Shown: positions 23,789 through 33,631 of the stretch, piece after piece
Numbering within the stretch: the stretch's first letter is position 1
Layout of the letters: every line of letters begins with the position of its first letter
Assembly (NCBI RefSeq): GCF_013408825.1
Contig: NZ_JACCBZ010000003.1
Coordinates: 62,001 to 126,000 of the forward strand
Origin: Mucilaginibacter tundrae
GTDB taxonomy: Bacteria; Bacteroidota; Bacteroidia; Sphingobacteriales; Sphingobacteriaceae
Direction: 5' to 3'
Length of the DNA: 64,000 nucleotides
The notes under the pieces: generated by a model
Told to the model about the DNA's origin: nothing
What the model saw: the letters and a program-made list of their open reading frames with translations, nothing else
Database searches by the model: none
Translations under genes and position numbers: made by a program

Positions 23789-25280
23789 TAATTTAAATAT
23801 CATACAGGATGATAAAACACCGGGTAACAACCAGTTATTCCCTGTATTTATCAAGCTGAATGAATTACATACCGTGCTTATTGGGGCGGGCAATATTGGT
23901 TTGGAAAAACTAACCGCTATTGTTAATAACAGCCCGCTTGCAACAGTAACAATTATTGCCCGTACACTTTCACCAGAAGTACATGCGCTTGCCTCCCAAT
24001 TTAATGGCGTTAAAATTTTACAAAAAGCTTTTGAAGATACTGACCTCGATAATGCCAACCTGGTAATTGCAGCGACCAATGACAACGCGTTGAACGAATA
24101 CATTGTTAAAGCTGCCCATGAGCGTAACTTATTAGTAAACATTGCAGATAAGCCCGCCCTATGTGATTTTTATTTAGGGTCGATAGTGCAAAAAGGTGAT
24201 TTGAAACTGGCGATATCAACTAACGGAAAATCACCTACTGTAGCTAAAAGAATTAAAGAGGTTTTAAATGAAAGTATCCCCAATGAGATTGATGATACTT
24301 TACAGCAAATAGCCGCACTTAGGCAAACGCTTACGGGCGACTTTGCTTACAAGGTTAAAAAATTAAACGAAGTGACATCTGTATTAGTTAGTAAAAAAGA
24401 GCAAAACAGTAACAAGAGCATTATTTGGTTGATATGGGGCGCAATCATTTTAGCTCTAGGCGTTGCGATTGCATCCTTTTGGTTTAAGGAACCGGCTTTT
24501 AAAACTTATGTACAAAACATTAACCCGCTATTTTATTATTTTTTAGGGGCGGGGTTTCTATTCGCGTTGGTTGATGGCGCAATCGGTATGTCGTACGGTG
24601 TAACGTCAACTTCATTTTCACTTACAATGGGCATCCCTCCTGCTGTAGCAAGCTTGGGTGTGCATCTATCTGAGATATTAAGTAATGGTATTGCGGGCTG
24701 GATGCATTACCGGATGGGCAATATTAACTGGAAGTTATTTTGGATGCTGTTATGGACAGGTATTATAGGTGCGGTAACAGGGGCTTATATACTTTCTTCG
24801 TTAACACAATATAGCCAGTACACTAAACCATTTGTATCATTGTACACCTTGATTTTAGGGCTGGTTATCCTGTCGAAGGCATTTAACCTTAAACGTAAAC
24901 GCAATACTGAAAAAATTAAACGAATCACTTTATTAGGTTTGGGTGGTGGCTTTATTGATGCTGTCGGCGGCGGCGGCTGGGGATCTATCGTACTTTCAAC
25001 GCTGATAGCAGGTGGACGTAACCCACGGTTTAGTTTAGGTACTGTGAAATTATCCCGCTTTTTTATAGCGCTTACGAGCTCGGTTACTTTTATATATATG
25101 CTTCATGTCAATCACTGGGAAGCTGTTGGCGGATTAGTGATCGGTAGTGCGCTTGCATCTCCTATCGCGGCGAAAATTTCCAATAAAATATCAACAAAAG
25201 CTATCATGATCTCGGTTGCCGTTATTGTTATCCTGATAAGTGTAAACAGTATTTGGCACTTTTTAGTTAAAGTTATTTAA
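23766..25280 (+). CDS. fusion of precorrin-2 dehydrogenase/ferrochelatase domain and TSUP (TauE/SafE) permease
   Basis: A 504-residue two-part protein. Residues about 25-215 are the CysG-N/Met8-like domain: LFPVFIKLNELHTVLIGAGNIGLEKL, an NAD site, then VIAATNDNALN, LVNIADKPALCDFYLGSIV and AISTNGKSPTVAKRIKE, the siroheme-synthase signature. After a short linker the rest is a TSUP-family membrane transporter of about eight segments, with two related halves (GAIGMSYGVTSTSFSLTMG and GGFIDAVGGGGWGSIVLST). It should oxidise precorrin-2 and insert iron in the cytoplasm while the membrane part moves sulfite, sulfate or another sulfur anion. It overlaps cobA by 23 bp. Confidence 0.9.
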   Translation: MTLLPKDSNLNIIQDDKTPGNNQLFPVFIKLNELHTVLIGAGNIGLEKLTAIVNNSPLATVTIIARTLSPEVHALASQFNGVKILQKAFEDTDLDNANLVIAATNDNALNEYIVKAAHERNLLVNIADKPALCDFYLGSIVQKGDLKLAISTNGKSPTVAKRIKEVLNESIPNEIDDTLQQIAALRQTLTGDFAYKVKKLNEVTSVLVSKKEQNSNKSIIWLIWGAIILALGVAIASFWFKEPAFKTYVQNINPLFYYFLGAGFLFALVDGAIGMSYGVTSTSFSLTMGIPPAVASLGVHLSEILSNGIAGWMHYRMGNINWKLFWMLLWTGIIGAVTGAYILSSLTQYSQYTKPFVSLYTLILGLVILSKAFNLKRKRNTEKIKRITLLGLGGGFIDAVGGGGWGSIVLSTLIAGGRNPRFSLGTVKLSRFFIALTSSVTFIYMLHVNHWEAVGGLVIGSALASPIAAKISNKISTKAIMISVAVIVILISVNSIWHFLVKVI

Positions 25281-25281
25281 A

Positions 25282-25983
25282 ATGAGTATCCAGGCAGAAA
25301 ATATAAAACAACAATTAACCGGGCTTGATCCTGTTGGGGCGCTGGCACTACTGGCATCAGAACATCCTGGTAAAATCATTTTTTCAACCAGCTTTGGCTG
25401 GGAGGACCAGGTTATTACCCATATGATATTCAAGAATAACCTACCAATTAAAGTTTTCACATTGGAGACTGGGCGTTTATTCCCTGAAACGTATTATACA
25501 TGGAACCGTACCATGGAAATGTATGAGAAACCCATACATGCTTATTATCCAAACAACCAGGCCTTAGAAGAAATGGTTAATGCGAAAGGGCCGAATAGTT
25601 TTTATGAATCGGTGGATAACCGTAAAGAGTGCTGCGGGATACGTAAGGTTGAACCATTAAAGCGTGCTTTGGCTGGTAACGATGTTTGGATCACAGGAAT
25701 ACGTGCCGAGCAATCTGCCAACCGCCACTCTATGGACGATGTGGAATGGGACGATCAAAATAATCTAACTAAATTTCATCCGATATTTCACTGGAGCCTT
25801 GAGGAAGTAAAGGAATACATCAGGTTAAACAATATCCCGTACAACCCATTACATGACAAGGGCTTCCCAAGTATAGGCTGCCTGCCCTGCACGCGCGCAG
25901 TACGTGAAGGCGAAGATTTTCGGGCTGGCCGATGGTGGTGGGAAGAACAAGATAAAAAGGAGTGCGGCTTACATAGTGCTTAG
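25282..25983 (+). CDS. cysH: adenylyl-sulfate (APS) reductase, [4Fe-4S] type
   Basis: A 233-residue CysH-family reductase making sulfite and AMP from adenylyl sulfate with thioredoxin. The P-loop-like motif FSTSFGWEDQVITHM is near residues 34-48. Cysteines Cys117-Cys118 (KECCGIRKVEPL) and Cys200-x-x-Cys203 (SIGCLPCTRAV) are the cluster ligands that mark the APS-using form rather than the PAPS enzyme of E. coli. The catalytic cysteine is in KECGLH (Cys228). It starts 1 bp after the fusion gene stop and ends the operon. Sulfate adenylyltransferase genes are not in the window. Confidence 0.95.
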   Translation: MSIQAENIKQQLTGLDPVGALALLASEHPGKIIFSTSFGWEDQVITHMIFKNNLPIKVFTLETGRLFPETYYTWNRTMEMYEKPIHAYYPNNQALEEMVNAKGPNSFYESVDNRKECCGIRKVEPLKRALAGNDVWITGIRAEQSANRHSMDDVEWDDQNNLTKFHPIFHWSLEEVKEYIRLNNIPYNPLHDKGFPSIGCLPCTRAVREGEDFRAGRWWWEEQDKKECGLHSA

Positions 25984-26286
25984 CAAACACTTAACCGAGA
26001 GTTATACTTAGGAATCCAATATTAACAAATCGTTAAAATTCAGCTTTAATTCACTTATTTTTTAAAAAAGACTTGCAAGCTCTGTTTTAATTTGTACTTT
26101 TACACTACTAAATCAATAGACATTATGGATTTAGTAGATTATACATGAATTTTTCAAAACCACACCATCTTTTACGCCCCATGTTATGCCACTACTCTAT
26201 AGTGGATAAATACATCTGTTGTTGATTCCCTTCACAACTGTATTGCTAATTTTTCTATTTCAACTTAATCATTTAAACTATAACAC
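25984..26286 (+). promoter_or_regulatory. 303-bp promoter region of the phosphate operon with a Pho-box-like repeat
   Basis: At 26022-26038, TTAACA and TTAAAA are separated by 5 bp, and TTTAAT at 26045 continues an approximately 11-bp phase. This resembles the direct repeats bound by PhoB/PhoP response regulators. An AT-rich stretch and an imperfect -7-like TAATTTG (near 26091) follow, leaving a long untranslated leader of roughly 185 nt before the porin ATG. I see no gene in this stretch. The regulator assignment rests on the pst genes downstream. Confidence 0.4.
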
Positions 26287-27444
26287 ATGAAAATTAATTA
26301 CTTAAAGTATTTATTTATACTAGCACTAGTATTCCCCGCATTCGTATCTAAAGCGCAACAAAACGATGATCTTTTAAACGTACTTGTTAAAAAGAACGTC
26401 ATTTCTGAACAAGAAGCTGATTCACTAAGATCAGATGAAGCTATTAAAGCTCAAAAGAAAAAAGACCAGGATGTAGCTAACCAACACAGCATAACTATTG
26501 GTACAAGGGCATTACAAATAAGTGGTTTGTTACAAACAGAATATGAAGGATTTGAACAAAGCACCAAAACAAACACTTTTTTATTGCATAGAGCAAGGCT
26601 TGATGTTAAAGGAAATATATCCGACGATTGGAGCTACGAAGTGTATACCGAATTTGCAGGTGTAACACCAAAATTGCTTGATGCTTATACCACTTACAAG
26701 ATAACTGACTATTTGAAAGTAACAGCCGGACAATTTAAAGTGCCATTCTCTTATGAGAGTTTAGTATCCGATGCTGACCTGGAATTTATTGACCGCACGC
26801 AGGTTGTAAACGCGCTTTCAGGTAGATCAACTGATGTTATTGGTAACCAGAATGGCCGTGATATTGGCGGTGAATTGACCGGTAGCTTCGCTAAACTTAA
26901 TGACCATTACCTGTTTGATTATTATTTTGCTGTGGTTAACGGAGCAGGTTATGATGTGACAACCGACAACAATAACCACAAGGATATCGCAGGTCGTTTG
27001 GCTATCCACCCTATTCAAAACCTGACTATCGCTGCTGATTTTTATCATGGTATTGATCTGTTTACCGTTGCCGCAGGTACAGCTAAAGCTAATACCTACA
27101 ATTTGAGAAACCGCCAGGGGATTGATGGCCGTTACGTTTGGAAAAAACTGTCGTTAACTGCTGAGTATGACAAAGGTACTGATGCTCACCTTAACAGGAA
27201 CGGCTGGTACGGGCAAGCTGCATACTTTGTATGGTCGAACAAATTACAATTGGCAGCAAGGTATGATACTTTTGATCCTACCCAAACAATTACAACTGAC
27301 CGCACTACAGATTATACCGGTGGAGTAAATTACTTCTTTAACAAATGGGCAAAATTTACAGTTGATTACATTGATGCACGTGAGCAGACTGCAACACAGA
27401 TCAAAAACAATTTATTCGAAGCTCAATTACAGCTAACATTCTAA
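26287..27444 (+). CDS. phosphate-selective porin, OprO/OprP family
   Basis: A 385-residue outer-membrane beta-barrel. The signal peptide (LFILALVFPAFVSKAQ) is followed by a short helical/coiled segment (LVKKNVISEQEADSLRSDEA) as in OprO/P porins, which may serve trimer formation. Then come barrel strands: LQISGLLQTEYEGF, FLLHRARLDVKGNISDDWSYEVYTEF, LKVTAGQFKVPFSYE, LIDRTQ-like FIDRTQVVNAL, and C-terminal FEAQLQLTF ending in Phe. Members are anion or pyrophosphate/phosphate channels. Its position 10 bp upstream of pstS in one operon supports phosphate as the substrate. Confidence 0.9.
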   Translation: MKINYLKYLFILALVFPAFVSKAQQNDDLLNVLVKKNVISEQEADSLRSDEAIKAQKKKDQDVANQHSITIGTRALQISGLLQTEYEGFEQSTKTNTFLLHRARLDVKGNISDDWSYEVYTEFAGVTPKLLDAYTTYKITDYLKVTAGQFKVPFSYESLVSDADLEFIDRTQVVNALSGRSTDVIGNQNGRDIGGELTGSFAKLNDHYLFDYYFAVVNGAGYDVTTDNNNHKDIAGRLAIHPIQNLTIAADFYHGIDLFTVAAGTAKANTYNLRNRQGIDGRYVWKKLSLTAEYDKGTDAHLNRNGWYGQAAYFVWSNKLQLAARYDTFDPTQTITTDRTTDYTGGVNYFFNKWAKFTVDYIDAREQTATQIKNNLFEAQLQLTF

Positions 27445-27454
27445 TTATTTAAAC

Positions 27455-28444
27455 ATGCCTATGAAAAAGCTCATTCTAAAAAATAAATTGTCACTGGTAA
27501 TACTTACAACGGTGGGTATAGCTATAACGGCTTCGTCTTTTGTCAGTCCAAAACCAAAAACGACACCAGTTGCTGATGATTTGGAAGGTACGATAAGTAT
27601 TTCGGGCGCATTTGCCTTATATCCTATCACCGTTAAATGGGCGAGCGAGTTTAAAAAACTTCATCCCAAAGTAACCTTTAACATATCGGCAGGTGGTGCC
27701 GGGAAGGGTATTACTGATGCGCTTTCGGGCTTAGTTGATATTGGTTTAGCTTCCCGCGATATCGATCCATCCGAAGTAAAAAAAGGCGCTTATACCGTTT
27801 ATGTAACTAAAGACGCGGTTGTGCCAACCTTTAATACCGGCAATCCTGATGCTGCAGCATTGTTAGCAAAGGGTGTTAAAAGAGACCAGTTTTTAAGTGT
27901 ATTTGTAACCGGTAGTATTACCAACTGGAAACAATTAGGCGGCAAAGTTTCGGTTCCTATTCACGTTTATACCCGCTCAGATGCTGCGGGTGCAGGTGAA
28001 ACCTGGGCTAAATATTTCGGTAAAAAACAGGAAGATCTTTTAGGTGTTGGTGTTTACGGTGATCCCGGATTAGCACAGGCTGTTAAAAAGGACGTTACAG
28101 GAATAGGTTACAATAACTTAGCTTATTTATACGACCTAAAAACCCGCAAGCAAATACCTGGCATTAGTGTTTTACCTATCGATGTAAACGGAAACGGGAA
28201 AATTGATCCAAGCGAAAATTTCTACGGGACAATAGACCAGCTAACTGAGGCGATTGCTACGGGAAGATACCCTTCGCCACCGGCACGTAACCTTGGTTTT
28301 TTATTCAAAGGAAAACCAAAGAAAAAGGAATTGATCGAATTTGTAAAATACGTATTAACCAGCGGTCAAAAATTTGTTGACGAAAATGGTTATATCGCTC
28401 TATCGAATGCTAAACTGCAGGAAGAGCTTAAAAAGGTAAATTAA
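27455..28444 (+). CDS. pstS: phosphate ABC transporter substrate-binding protein
   Basis: A 329-residue periplasmic phosphate-binding protein. The first of two ATGs six bases apart (27455, 27461) is used. A hydrophobic signal (LVILTTVGIAITASSFV) precedes the PBP fold: SISGAFALYPITVKWASEF, NISAGGAGKGITDALSGLVDIGLASRDI, then VYTRSDAAGAGETWAKYFG, where Ser, Arg/Asp and Gly residues make up the typical phosphate site. The C-terminal part has YPSPPARNLGFLFKGKPKK, as in PstS. It is somewhat longer than E. coli PstS family cores because of an EF-hand-like insert, DVNGNGKIDPSE, a possible calcium loop. Confidence 0.92.
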   Translation: MPMKKLILKNKLSLVILTTVGIAITASSFVSPKPKTTPVADDLEGTISISGAFALYPITVKWASEFKKLHPKVTFNISAGGAGKGITDALSGLVDIGLASRDIDPSEVKKGAYTVYVTKDAVVPTFNTGNPDAAALLAKGVKRDQFLSVFVTGSITNWKQLGGKVSVPIHVYTRSDAAGAGETWAKYFGKKQEDLLGVGVYGDPGLAQAVKKDVTGIGYNNLAYLYDLKTRKQIPGISVLPIDVNGNGKIDPSENFYGTIDQLTEAIATGRYPSPPARNLGFLFKGKPKKKELIEFVKYVLTSGQKFVDENGYIALSNAKLQEELKKVN

Positions 28445-28526
28445 GATCTACAATTGGTTAATCGGGTTGATCGGGTAAGTGATTTCATCACCATCTGGTC
28501 AACCCATTAGCTATTATATATAGTTG

Positions 28527-29423
28527 ATGCAAACAATACGTTTATTAAAAGATAAAATAATTTCCAAACTGATGCTGCTGTTTACAGTATTATCAGTTTC
28601 GTTAGTTTTCATAATTGGTATCGGGTTATACTACAAATCGATACCAGTACTTCAAAATTCCACATGGTGGCACCTCCTAACCTCCAGCGTTTGGAAACCG
28701 CTTAAAGGTTTATTTGGTTTTTATCCATATATTATGGGTACGCTTTGGGTAACGGGCATTGCTATTATTATCGCTTTACCATTATGTGTACTTACCTCAC
28801 TTTATATTGTTGAATATGCGCACTCGCGTGTCAGGCGTATATTAATGCCATTTGTAAATTTACTTTCTGGCATCCCTCCTGTTATTTTTGGGGTATGGGG
28901 TGTGTTGTTTATCATTCCCTTAATTCAGGATCATATTGCGCCGCATTTTGTTGAATTTTCAACCGGGTATAGTGTTTTGGCAGGCGGTATTGTTTTGGCG
29001 GTGATGATATTCCCGTTGATCGTGAGCATTATCAACGAAGTGTTGCGCACTATGCCGCAGGAATTAAAGGATGCCTCGCTGGCATTGGGTGCTACTAAAT
29101 GGGAAACCGTTAAAAAAGTAATATTACGCAAAGCATTGCCCGGTATAATCGCGGCAACAGTTTTGGCAATATCACGTGCCTTTGGGGAAACCATTGCCGT
29201 GCTAATGGTCTGCGGAAATAATGCAGTTGTGCCACACTCAGTTTTTGATGCAGGGTATCCCCTACCTGCTTTAATCGCGAATAATTATGGCGACATGATG
29301 TCGATACCGCTTTATGATTCGGCATTGATGTTCGCGGCATTATTATTATTTATCATTATTCTGTTGTTCAATATTATTTCAAGAATAATATTGACCCGTT
29401 TGGAAAGGAGAATATCAGCATGA
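28527..29423 (+). CDS. pstC: phosphate ABC transporter permease PstC
   Basis: A 298-residue inner-membrane permease starting at the ATG at 28527; a TTG one codon upstream is not favoured. Six hydrophobic segments are visible. The ABC-permease EAA loop is LRTMPQELKDASLALGATKWETVKKVILRKALPGIIAA, here quoted in pieces: ELKDASLALGATKWETV, then KALPGIIAATVLAISRAFGE. The N-terminal GIPPVIFGVWGVLF is the PstC/PstA-specific segment. It overlaps pstA by 4 bp (ATGA), showing translational coupling. With PstA it forms the channel of the high-affinity phosphate importer. Confidence 0.94.
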   Translation: MQTIRLLKDKIISKLMLLFTVLSVSLVFIIGIGLYYKSIPVLQNSTWWHLLTSSVWKPLKGLFGFYPYIMGTLWVTGIAIIIALPLCVLTSLYIVEYAHSRVRRILMPFVNLLSGIPPVIFGVWGVLFIIPLIQDHIAPHFVEFSTGYSVLAGGIVLAVMIFPLIVSIINEVLRTMPQELKDASLALGATKWETVKKVILRKALPGIIAATVLAISRAFGETIAVLMVCGNNAVVPHSVFDAGYPLPALIANNYGDMMSIPLYDSALMFAALLLFIIILLFNIISRIILTRLERRISA

Positions 29424-30265
29424 GAAGGCGCAATTTAGAAGAACTCTTTTTTAAATTTCTGATGGTTTTAGCTACGCTGATTGTCGGCGGGAGCTTTTTC
29501 CTGATCGTGGGAACCATATTTTATAAAGGCGCGCCATATATGACCTTTGATATGCTTACCAAAATTCCAGGCGGTGGCTTTTACATTGGTAAGGAAGGCG
29601 GTATATTAAACGCCATTATCGGATCGATGTACGTGGCCGGCGGTGCAACTATATTGGGCCTGATCATCAGTATACCTGTTGCCATCTACATTAATATGTA
29701 TATGGACGGCCAAAAGTTTTTAGCAAATACGCTACGGATGGTATTTGATGTGCTTTTTGGGATCCCATCTATTGTTTACGGCGCATTTGGCTTTTTGATC
29801 ATGGTTTATTTTGGATTAAGGGCATCATTATTAGGTGGTATTATAGCCGTAACCCTGTTGGTTATCCCGATTTTGGTGCGCACGCTGGATGAAGTGATCA
29901 GAACTGTACCGTTGGAACTAAGAGATGCCGCACTATCGCTTGGCTCCACACGCTGGGAAACGGCAAAGGTTGTGTTAAGAGCAATCAGACCCGGAATTAT
30001 CACAGCTATACTTATTTCATTTGGCAGGGCTATAGGCGATGTTGCAGCAGTGTTATTTACAGCCGGTTTTAGTGATAATATTCCTACCTCTTTACACGAG
30101 CCCGCCGCCACTTTGCCTTTGGCCATATTCTTCCAATTAGGCAGCCCGATTGAGGAAGTACAAGGACGGGGGTACGCCTCTGCTTTGATATTAACTATTG
30201 TAGTATTGATAATAACCATTTTATCAGAACTACTTGTGAAAAAATTTTACAAACATAAATCATAA
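29420..30265 (+). CDS. pstA: phosphate ABC transporter permease PstA
   Basis: A 281-residue permease, partner of PstC. Hydrophobic segments alternate with ISIPVAIYINMYMDGQ, FGIPSIVYGAFGFLIMV and the EAA loop VPLELRDAALSLGSTRWETA, followed by AIRPGIITAILISFGRAIGD. The periplasmic segment SDNIPTSLHEPAATLPLAIF is typical of PstA. The start codon overlaps the pstC stop and one base separates it from pstB. No anomaly is seen. Confidence 0.95.
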   Translation: MRRRNLEELFFKFLMVLATLIVGGSFFLIVGTIFYKGAPYMTFDMLTKIPGGGFYIGKEGGILNAIIGSMYVAGGATILGLIISIPVAIYINMYMDGQKFLANTLRMVFDVLFGIPSIVYGAFGFLIMVYFGLRASLLGGIIAVTLLVIPILVRTLDEVIRTVPLELRDAALSLGSTRWETAKVVLRAIRPGIITAILISFGRAIGDVAAVLFTAGFSDNIPTSLHEPAATLPLAIFFQLGSPIEEVQGRGYASALILTIVVLIITILSELLVKKFYKHKS

Positions 30266-30266
30266 C

Positions 30267-31031
30267 ATGACTAAAGATAAAGCGCATATCAGTGTACAGG
30301 ATTTAAATGTGCATATAGGCGGCAACCATATATTAAAAGATATCAATATTGATATCCCTAACAAAAGTGTTACTTCTATTATAGGGCCATCCGGCTGTGG
30401 TAAAACTACGCTGTTAAAAACCTTTAATCGTTTGCATGATACTGCTGCTGATGTTAAGGTAACTGGTAAGGTTTTGGTTGATGGTGAAGATATTTACGAT
30501 CCCAATACCGAAATTACCCACATCCGCAAAAAAATGGGTCTACTTTCGCAAAGGCCGTATCCATTGCCCATGTCTATTTATGACAATGTAGCTTACGGGC
30601 CACGTATACATGGTATCCGCAAAAAACAGGACCTGGATATTATTGTAGAAAAACAGCTAAAAGCAACTGCTTTATGGAACGAGGTTAAAGATCGTTTAAA
30701 TTCTTCCGCTACACGTTTATCCATCGGCCAGCAACAACGCCTGTGTCTTGCACGCGGATTGGCTGTAGGCCCAGAGATCATCTTAGGCGACGAATCTACC
30801 TCAGCGCTTGATCCGGTCTCTACAAGTATTATTGAAGATCTGTTTGTCAAATTAAAGCAGGATTATTCTATTGTACTGGTTACGCACATTTTACGCCAGG
30901 CGGCGAGGGTTTCTGATTATATCATTTTTGTATACAATGGGCGCATAGTTGAATACGGTAAAACCGAACAAGTTTTAAGAGATCCGCATGAGGAGTTGAC
31001 AAAAGAATACGTAAAAGGTTATATTGTATAG
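30267..31031 (+). CDS. pstB: phosphate ABC transporter ATPase PstB
   Basis: A 254-residue ATP-binding subunit. The Walker A motif is GPSGCGKTTL near residue 36. The PstB-typical TFNRLHD and GEDIYDPNTEITHIRKKMG follow, then the ABC signature RLSIGQQQRLCLARGLA, Walker B ILGDESTSALDP and the H-loop VLVTHILRQAARVSDY. The signature reads LSIGQQQ instead of LSGGQ, a common PstB variant. It ends the pst operon; phoU, usually next to pstB, is not in the window. Confidence 0.97.
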   Translation: MTKDKAHISVQDLNVHIGGNHILKDINIDIPNKSVTSIIGPSGCGKTTLLKTFNRLHDTAADVKVTGKVLVDGEDIYDPNTEITHIRKKMGLLSQRPYPLPMSIYDNVAYGPRIHGIRKKQDLDIIVEKQLKATALWNEVKDRLNSSATRLSIGQQQRLCLARGLAVGPEIILGDESTSALDPVSTSIIEDLFVKLKQDYSIVLVTHILRQAARVSDYIIFVYNGRIVEYGKTEQVLRDPHEELTKEYVKGYIV

Positions 31032-31170
31032 AGTAAAAAACGATAAATAAAGGGCATTTTATATCATAATATATACATTTTAACTATGTTTTAATATAAA
31101 AATATAGATTTTAACACATTATGCTATATTTTACCCCAACATATTTACACATAAAAACAATTTTTAATGT

Positions 31171-31206
31171 AAAAATCCATAAAAATCAATTTTTCATGGA
31201 TTTTTT
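31171..31206 (+). terminator. terminator-like hairpin between pstB and proB
   Basis: AAAAATCCAT (31171-31180) pairs with ATGGATTTTT (31196-31205) around a 15-nt loop and runs into T6. The stem is AT-rich. It separates the phosphate operon from proBA, 30 bp before proB. The rest of 31032-31235 is AT-rich with no gene. Confidence 0.55.
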
Positions 31207-31235
31207 GCTTAATATTGATTGTTTTTTAGTAAAAA

Positions 31236-32312
31236 ATGAGTCATAACTACCATAGAATAATTATTAAAATCGGGTCTAACGTTTTTACCAAAAGCGATGG
31301 ATTGCCTGATATTGAACGCATTGGAAACATTGTAAAACAAATCGCGGCCATCAAAAAACAAGGTAAAGAGGTGATATTAGTATCATCAGGCGCTGTAGCT
31401 TCTGGTCGTAGTTTAATTACTGTTTCTGAAAAATATGATGCCATTGCGACCCGGCAATTATTAGCTTCTATTGGTCAGGTAAAGCTTATCAATACCTATT
31501 CCCATCTTTTTGAAAAATTCGGCATATTATGTTCACAGGTATTAGTCACTAAAGAGGATTTTCGCGACAGAATGCATTACCTGAATATGAAAACCTGCCT
31601 CGATCTTTTGTTGCAGCACGAAGTTATTCCTGTGGTTAACGAAAATGATGTAGTATCGGTAACAGAACTGATGTTTACGGATAATGATGAATTAGCCGGA
31701 CTTATCGCATCTATGCTAAATGCGCAGGCATTAATTATCTTAACTAATGTAGATGGTATTTATAATGGCGATCCAAAACTGGCGTCGTCAGAAGTTATAG
31801 ATAAGATCAATGGTAAAAGCCTCGACTTTTCATCATTCATTTCATCCGGGAAATCGCAATTTGGGCGTGGGGGAATGATCACAAAGTCGACCATGGCGCA
31901 AAAAGTGGCCGCATTAGGCATCGCGGTACATATTGCTAACGGAACTAAGGACGATGTACTTACTGACCTGCTTCAGAATGACGTTACCCACACTCATTTT
32001 CTACCCAATAAAAATGCGTCAGGTAAAAAGAAATGGCTTGCTCATTCAGAAAACTATGCCACGGGAATGGTTCAGGTTAACGATGGCGCAAAGACTGCCC
32101 TTACGTCCAAACGGGCCACCAGCTTATTACCTATAGGCCTGGTAAGTATACTTTCCGATTTTAAAAAAGGTGACATTATCAAATTAGTTGATGCCGATGA
32201 AAAGCTGATAGGCCTTGGTATAGCGGAATATAGCGCCGATAAGGCCAGGGAAAATATTGGCCTGAAAAATCAAAAACCATTGGTACATTATGATTATCTT
32301 TATTTACCATGA
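31236..32312 (+). CDS. proB: glutamate 5-kinase
   Basis: A 358-residue kinase that phosphorylates glutamate, the first step of proline synthesis. The amino-acid-kinase domain has [42 protein letters not shown] (substrate site), [28 protein letters not shown] and [20 protein letters not shown]. The C-terminal PUA domain starts near residue 275 ([39 protein letters not shown]). The length matches two-domain ProB enzymes. It overlaps proA by 4 bp, so translation is coupled. Confidence 0.97.
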   Translation: MSHNYHRIIIKIGSNVFTKSDGLPDIERIGNIVKQIAAIKKQGKEVILVSSGAVASGRSLITVSEKYDAIATRQLLASIGQVKLINTYSHLFEKFGILCSQVLVTKEDFRDRMHYLNMKTCLDLLLQHEVIPVVNENDVVSVTELMFTDNDELAGLIASMLNAQALIILTNVDGIYNGDPKLASSEVIDKINGKSLDFSSFISSGKSQFGRGGMITKSTMAQKVAALGIAVHIANGTKDDVLTDLLQNDVTHTHFLPNKNASGKKKWLAHSENYATGMVQVNDGAKTALTSKRATSLLPIGLVSILSDFKKGDIIKLVDADEKLIGLGIAEYSADKARENIGLKNQKPLVHYDYLYLP

Positions 32313-33568
32313 TAGATACAGCAGATTATACCGCCTATTTTGAGAACGCGAGGCTGGCTGGCCGTAAAATGAACTTGTCGGCTGAAGTGATCAATTCAGT
32401 ATTAGAAGATGTGGCTGAAGCAGCGGTTGCTGATACAAAGGAGCTTTTATTGGAGAATCAAAAGGATTTGGACAGGATGGATAGATCCGATCCCAAATAT
32501 GATCGTTTAAAATTAACATCTGAACGCATAAAGGCCATAGCGAATGATATTAAGGATGTAGCCCGGTTGGAAAGCCCCCTAGGGAAAGTACTTTTGGAAG
32601 ATACCCGCCCCAATGGCATGCGCCTCACAAAGGTAAGGGTACCATTAGGCGTTGTTGGTGTAATATATGAGGCAAGACCTAATGTTACCTTTGATGTATT
32701 CGCATTATGCTTTAAAACAGGCAATGTAGCCGTTTTAAAGGGCGGTAGCGACGCGGACTATAGTAACCGTGCCATCATCAAGATAATTCATCAAGTACTG
32801 TTAAAACACAACATTGATGTAAATACGGCAACTTTATTACCACCTGATCGAGAAGCAACTGAAGCATTACTAAATGCCCGTGATTACGTTGATGTACTAA
32901 TTCCGCGAGGTAGCCAGGGGTTGATAAATTTTGTGCGTAACAATAGTAAGGTACCTGTAATTGAAACAGGCGCAGGCATTGTACATACCTACTTTGATGA
33001 ATTTGCTGATTTAGATAAGGGTATTGAGATCATTTTTAATTCAAAAACCCGTAGGGTAAGCGTTTGTAATGCTTTGGACTGTTTGCTTATTCATAAAAAT
33101 AGATTAAACGACTTGATAAAGATTGCCGAACGCCTGGCAGAAAAACAGGTTGAACTATTTGCTGATGAGCAGTCATATCACATGTTGAGAGGCCACTACC
33201 CTATCAGTTTATTAAGCAAAGCAGAACCAGCGCATTTTGGCACTGAGTTTTTATCCATGAAACTAGCTATTAAAACAGTTGATAGTTTAGATGCCGCATT
33301 GGATCATATTGCCCAATACAGCTCAAAACATAGCGAGGCAATAATATCAGAAGATAATATTAGCATAGAAAGATTTTTAAATGAAGTTGATGCAGCGGCA
33401 GTTTATGCCAATGCATCTACCGCTTTTACCGATGGTGCACAATTTGGTTTAGGTGCCGAAATTGGCATCAGCACACAAAAACTACACGCCCGTGGCCCCA
33501 TGGGTTTAGATGAACTAACCAGTTATAAATGGATTGTTAAAGGCAATGGCCAAACACGCAATCCATAA
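32309..33568 (+). CDS. proA: gamma-glutamyl phosphate reductase
   Basis: A 419-residue NADPH-dependent enzyme of the aldehyde-dehydrogenase superfamily that reduces glutamyl-5-phosphate to the semialdehyde. Family segments include [67 protein letters not shown] and [15 protein letters not shown], which carries the catalytic Cys. The C-terminal part has [21 protein letters not shown] and [17 protein letters not shown]. It is the last gene of the proBA pair and is followed by a clear terminator. Confidence 0.97.
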   Translation: MIDTADYTAYFENARLAGRKMNLSAEVINSVLEDVAEAAVADTKELLLENQKDLDRMDRSDPKYDRLKLTSERIKAIANDIKDVARLESPLGKVLLEDTRPNGMRLTKVRVPLGVVGVIYEARPNVTFDVFALCFKTGNVAVLKGGSDADYSNRAIIKIIHQVLLKHNIDVNTATLLPPDREATEALLNARDYVDVLIPRGSQGLINFVRNNSKVPVIETGAGIVHTYFDEFADLDKGIEIIFNSKTRRVSVCNALDCLLIHKNRLNDLIKIAERLAEKQVELFADEQSYHMLRGHYPISLLSKAEPAHFGTEFLSMKLAIKTVDSLDAALDHIAQYSSKHSEAIISEDNISIERFLNEVDAAAVYANASTAFTDGAQFGLGAEIGISTQKLHARGPMGLDELTSYKWIVKGNGQTRNP

Positions 33569-33581
33569 CCCTTAAAAACAG

Positions 33582-33616
33582 AAAAGGTGCTTATTAAAAA
33601 TAAGCACCTTTTTGGG
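33582..33616 (+). terminator. rho-independent terminator of proBA
   Basis: AAAAGGTGCTTA (33582-33593) and TAAGCACCTTTT (33601-33612) form a 12-bp perfect stem with a 7-nt loop, followed by T. It lies 14 bp after the proA stop. Confidence 0.92.
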
Positions 33617-33631
33617 GGTTGTTTGCTATGA

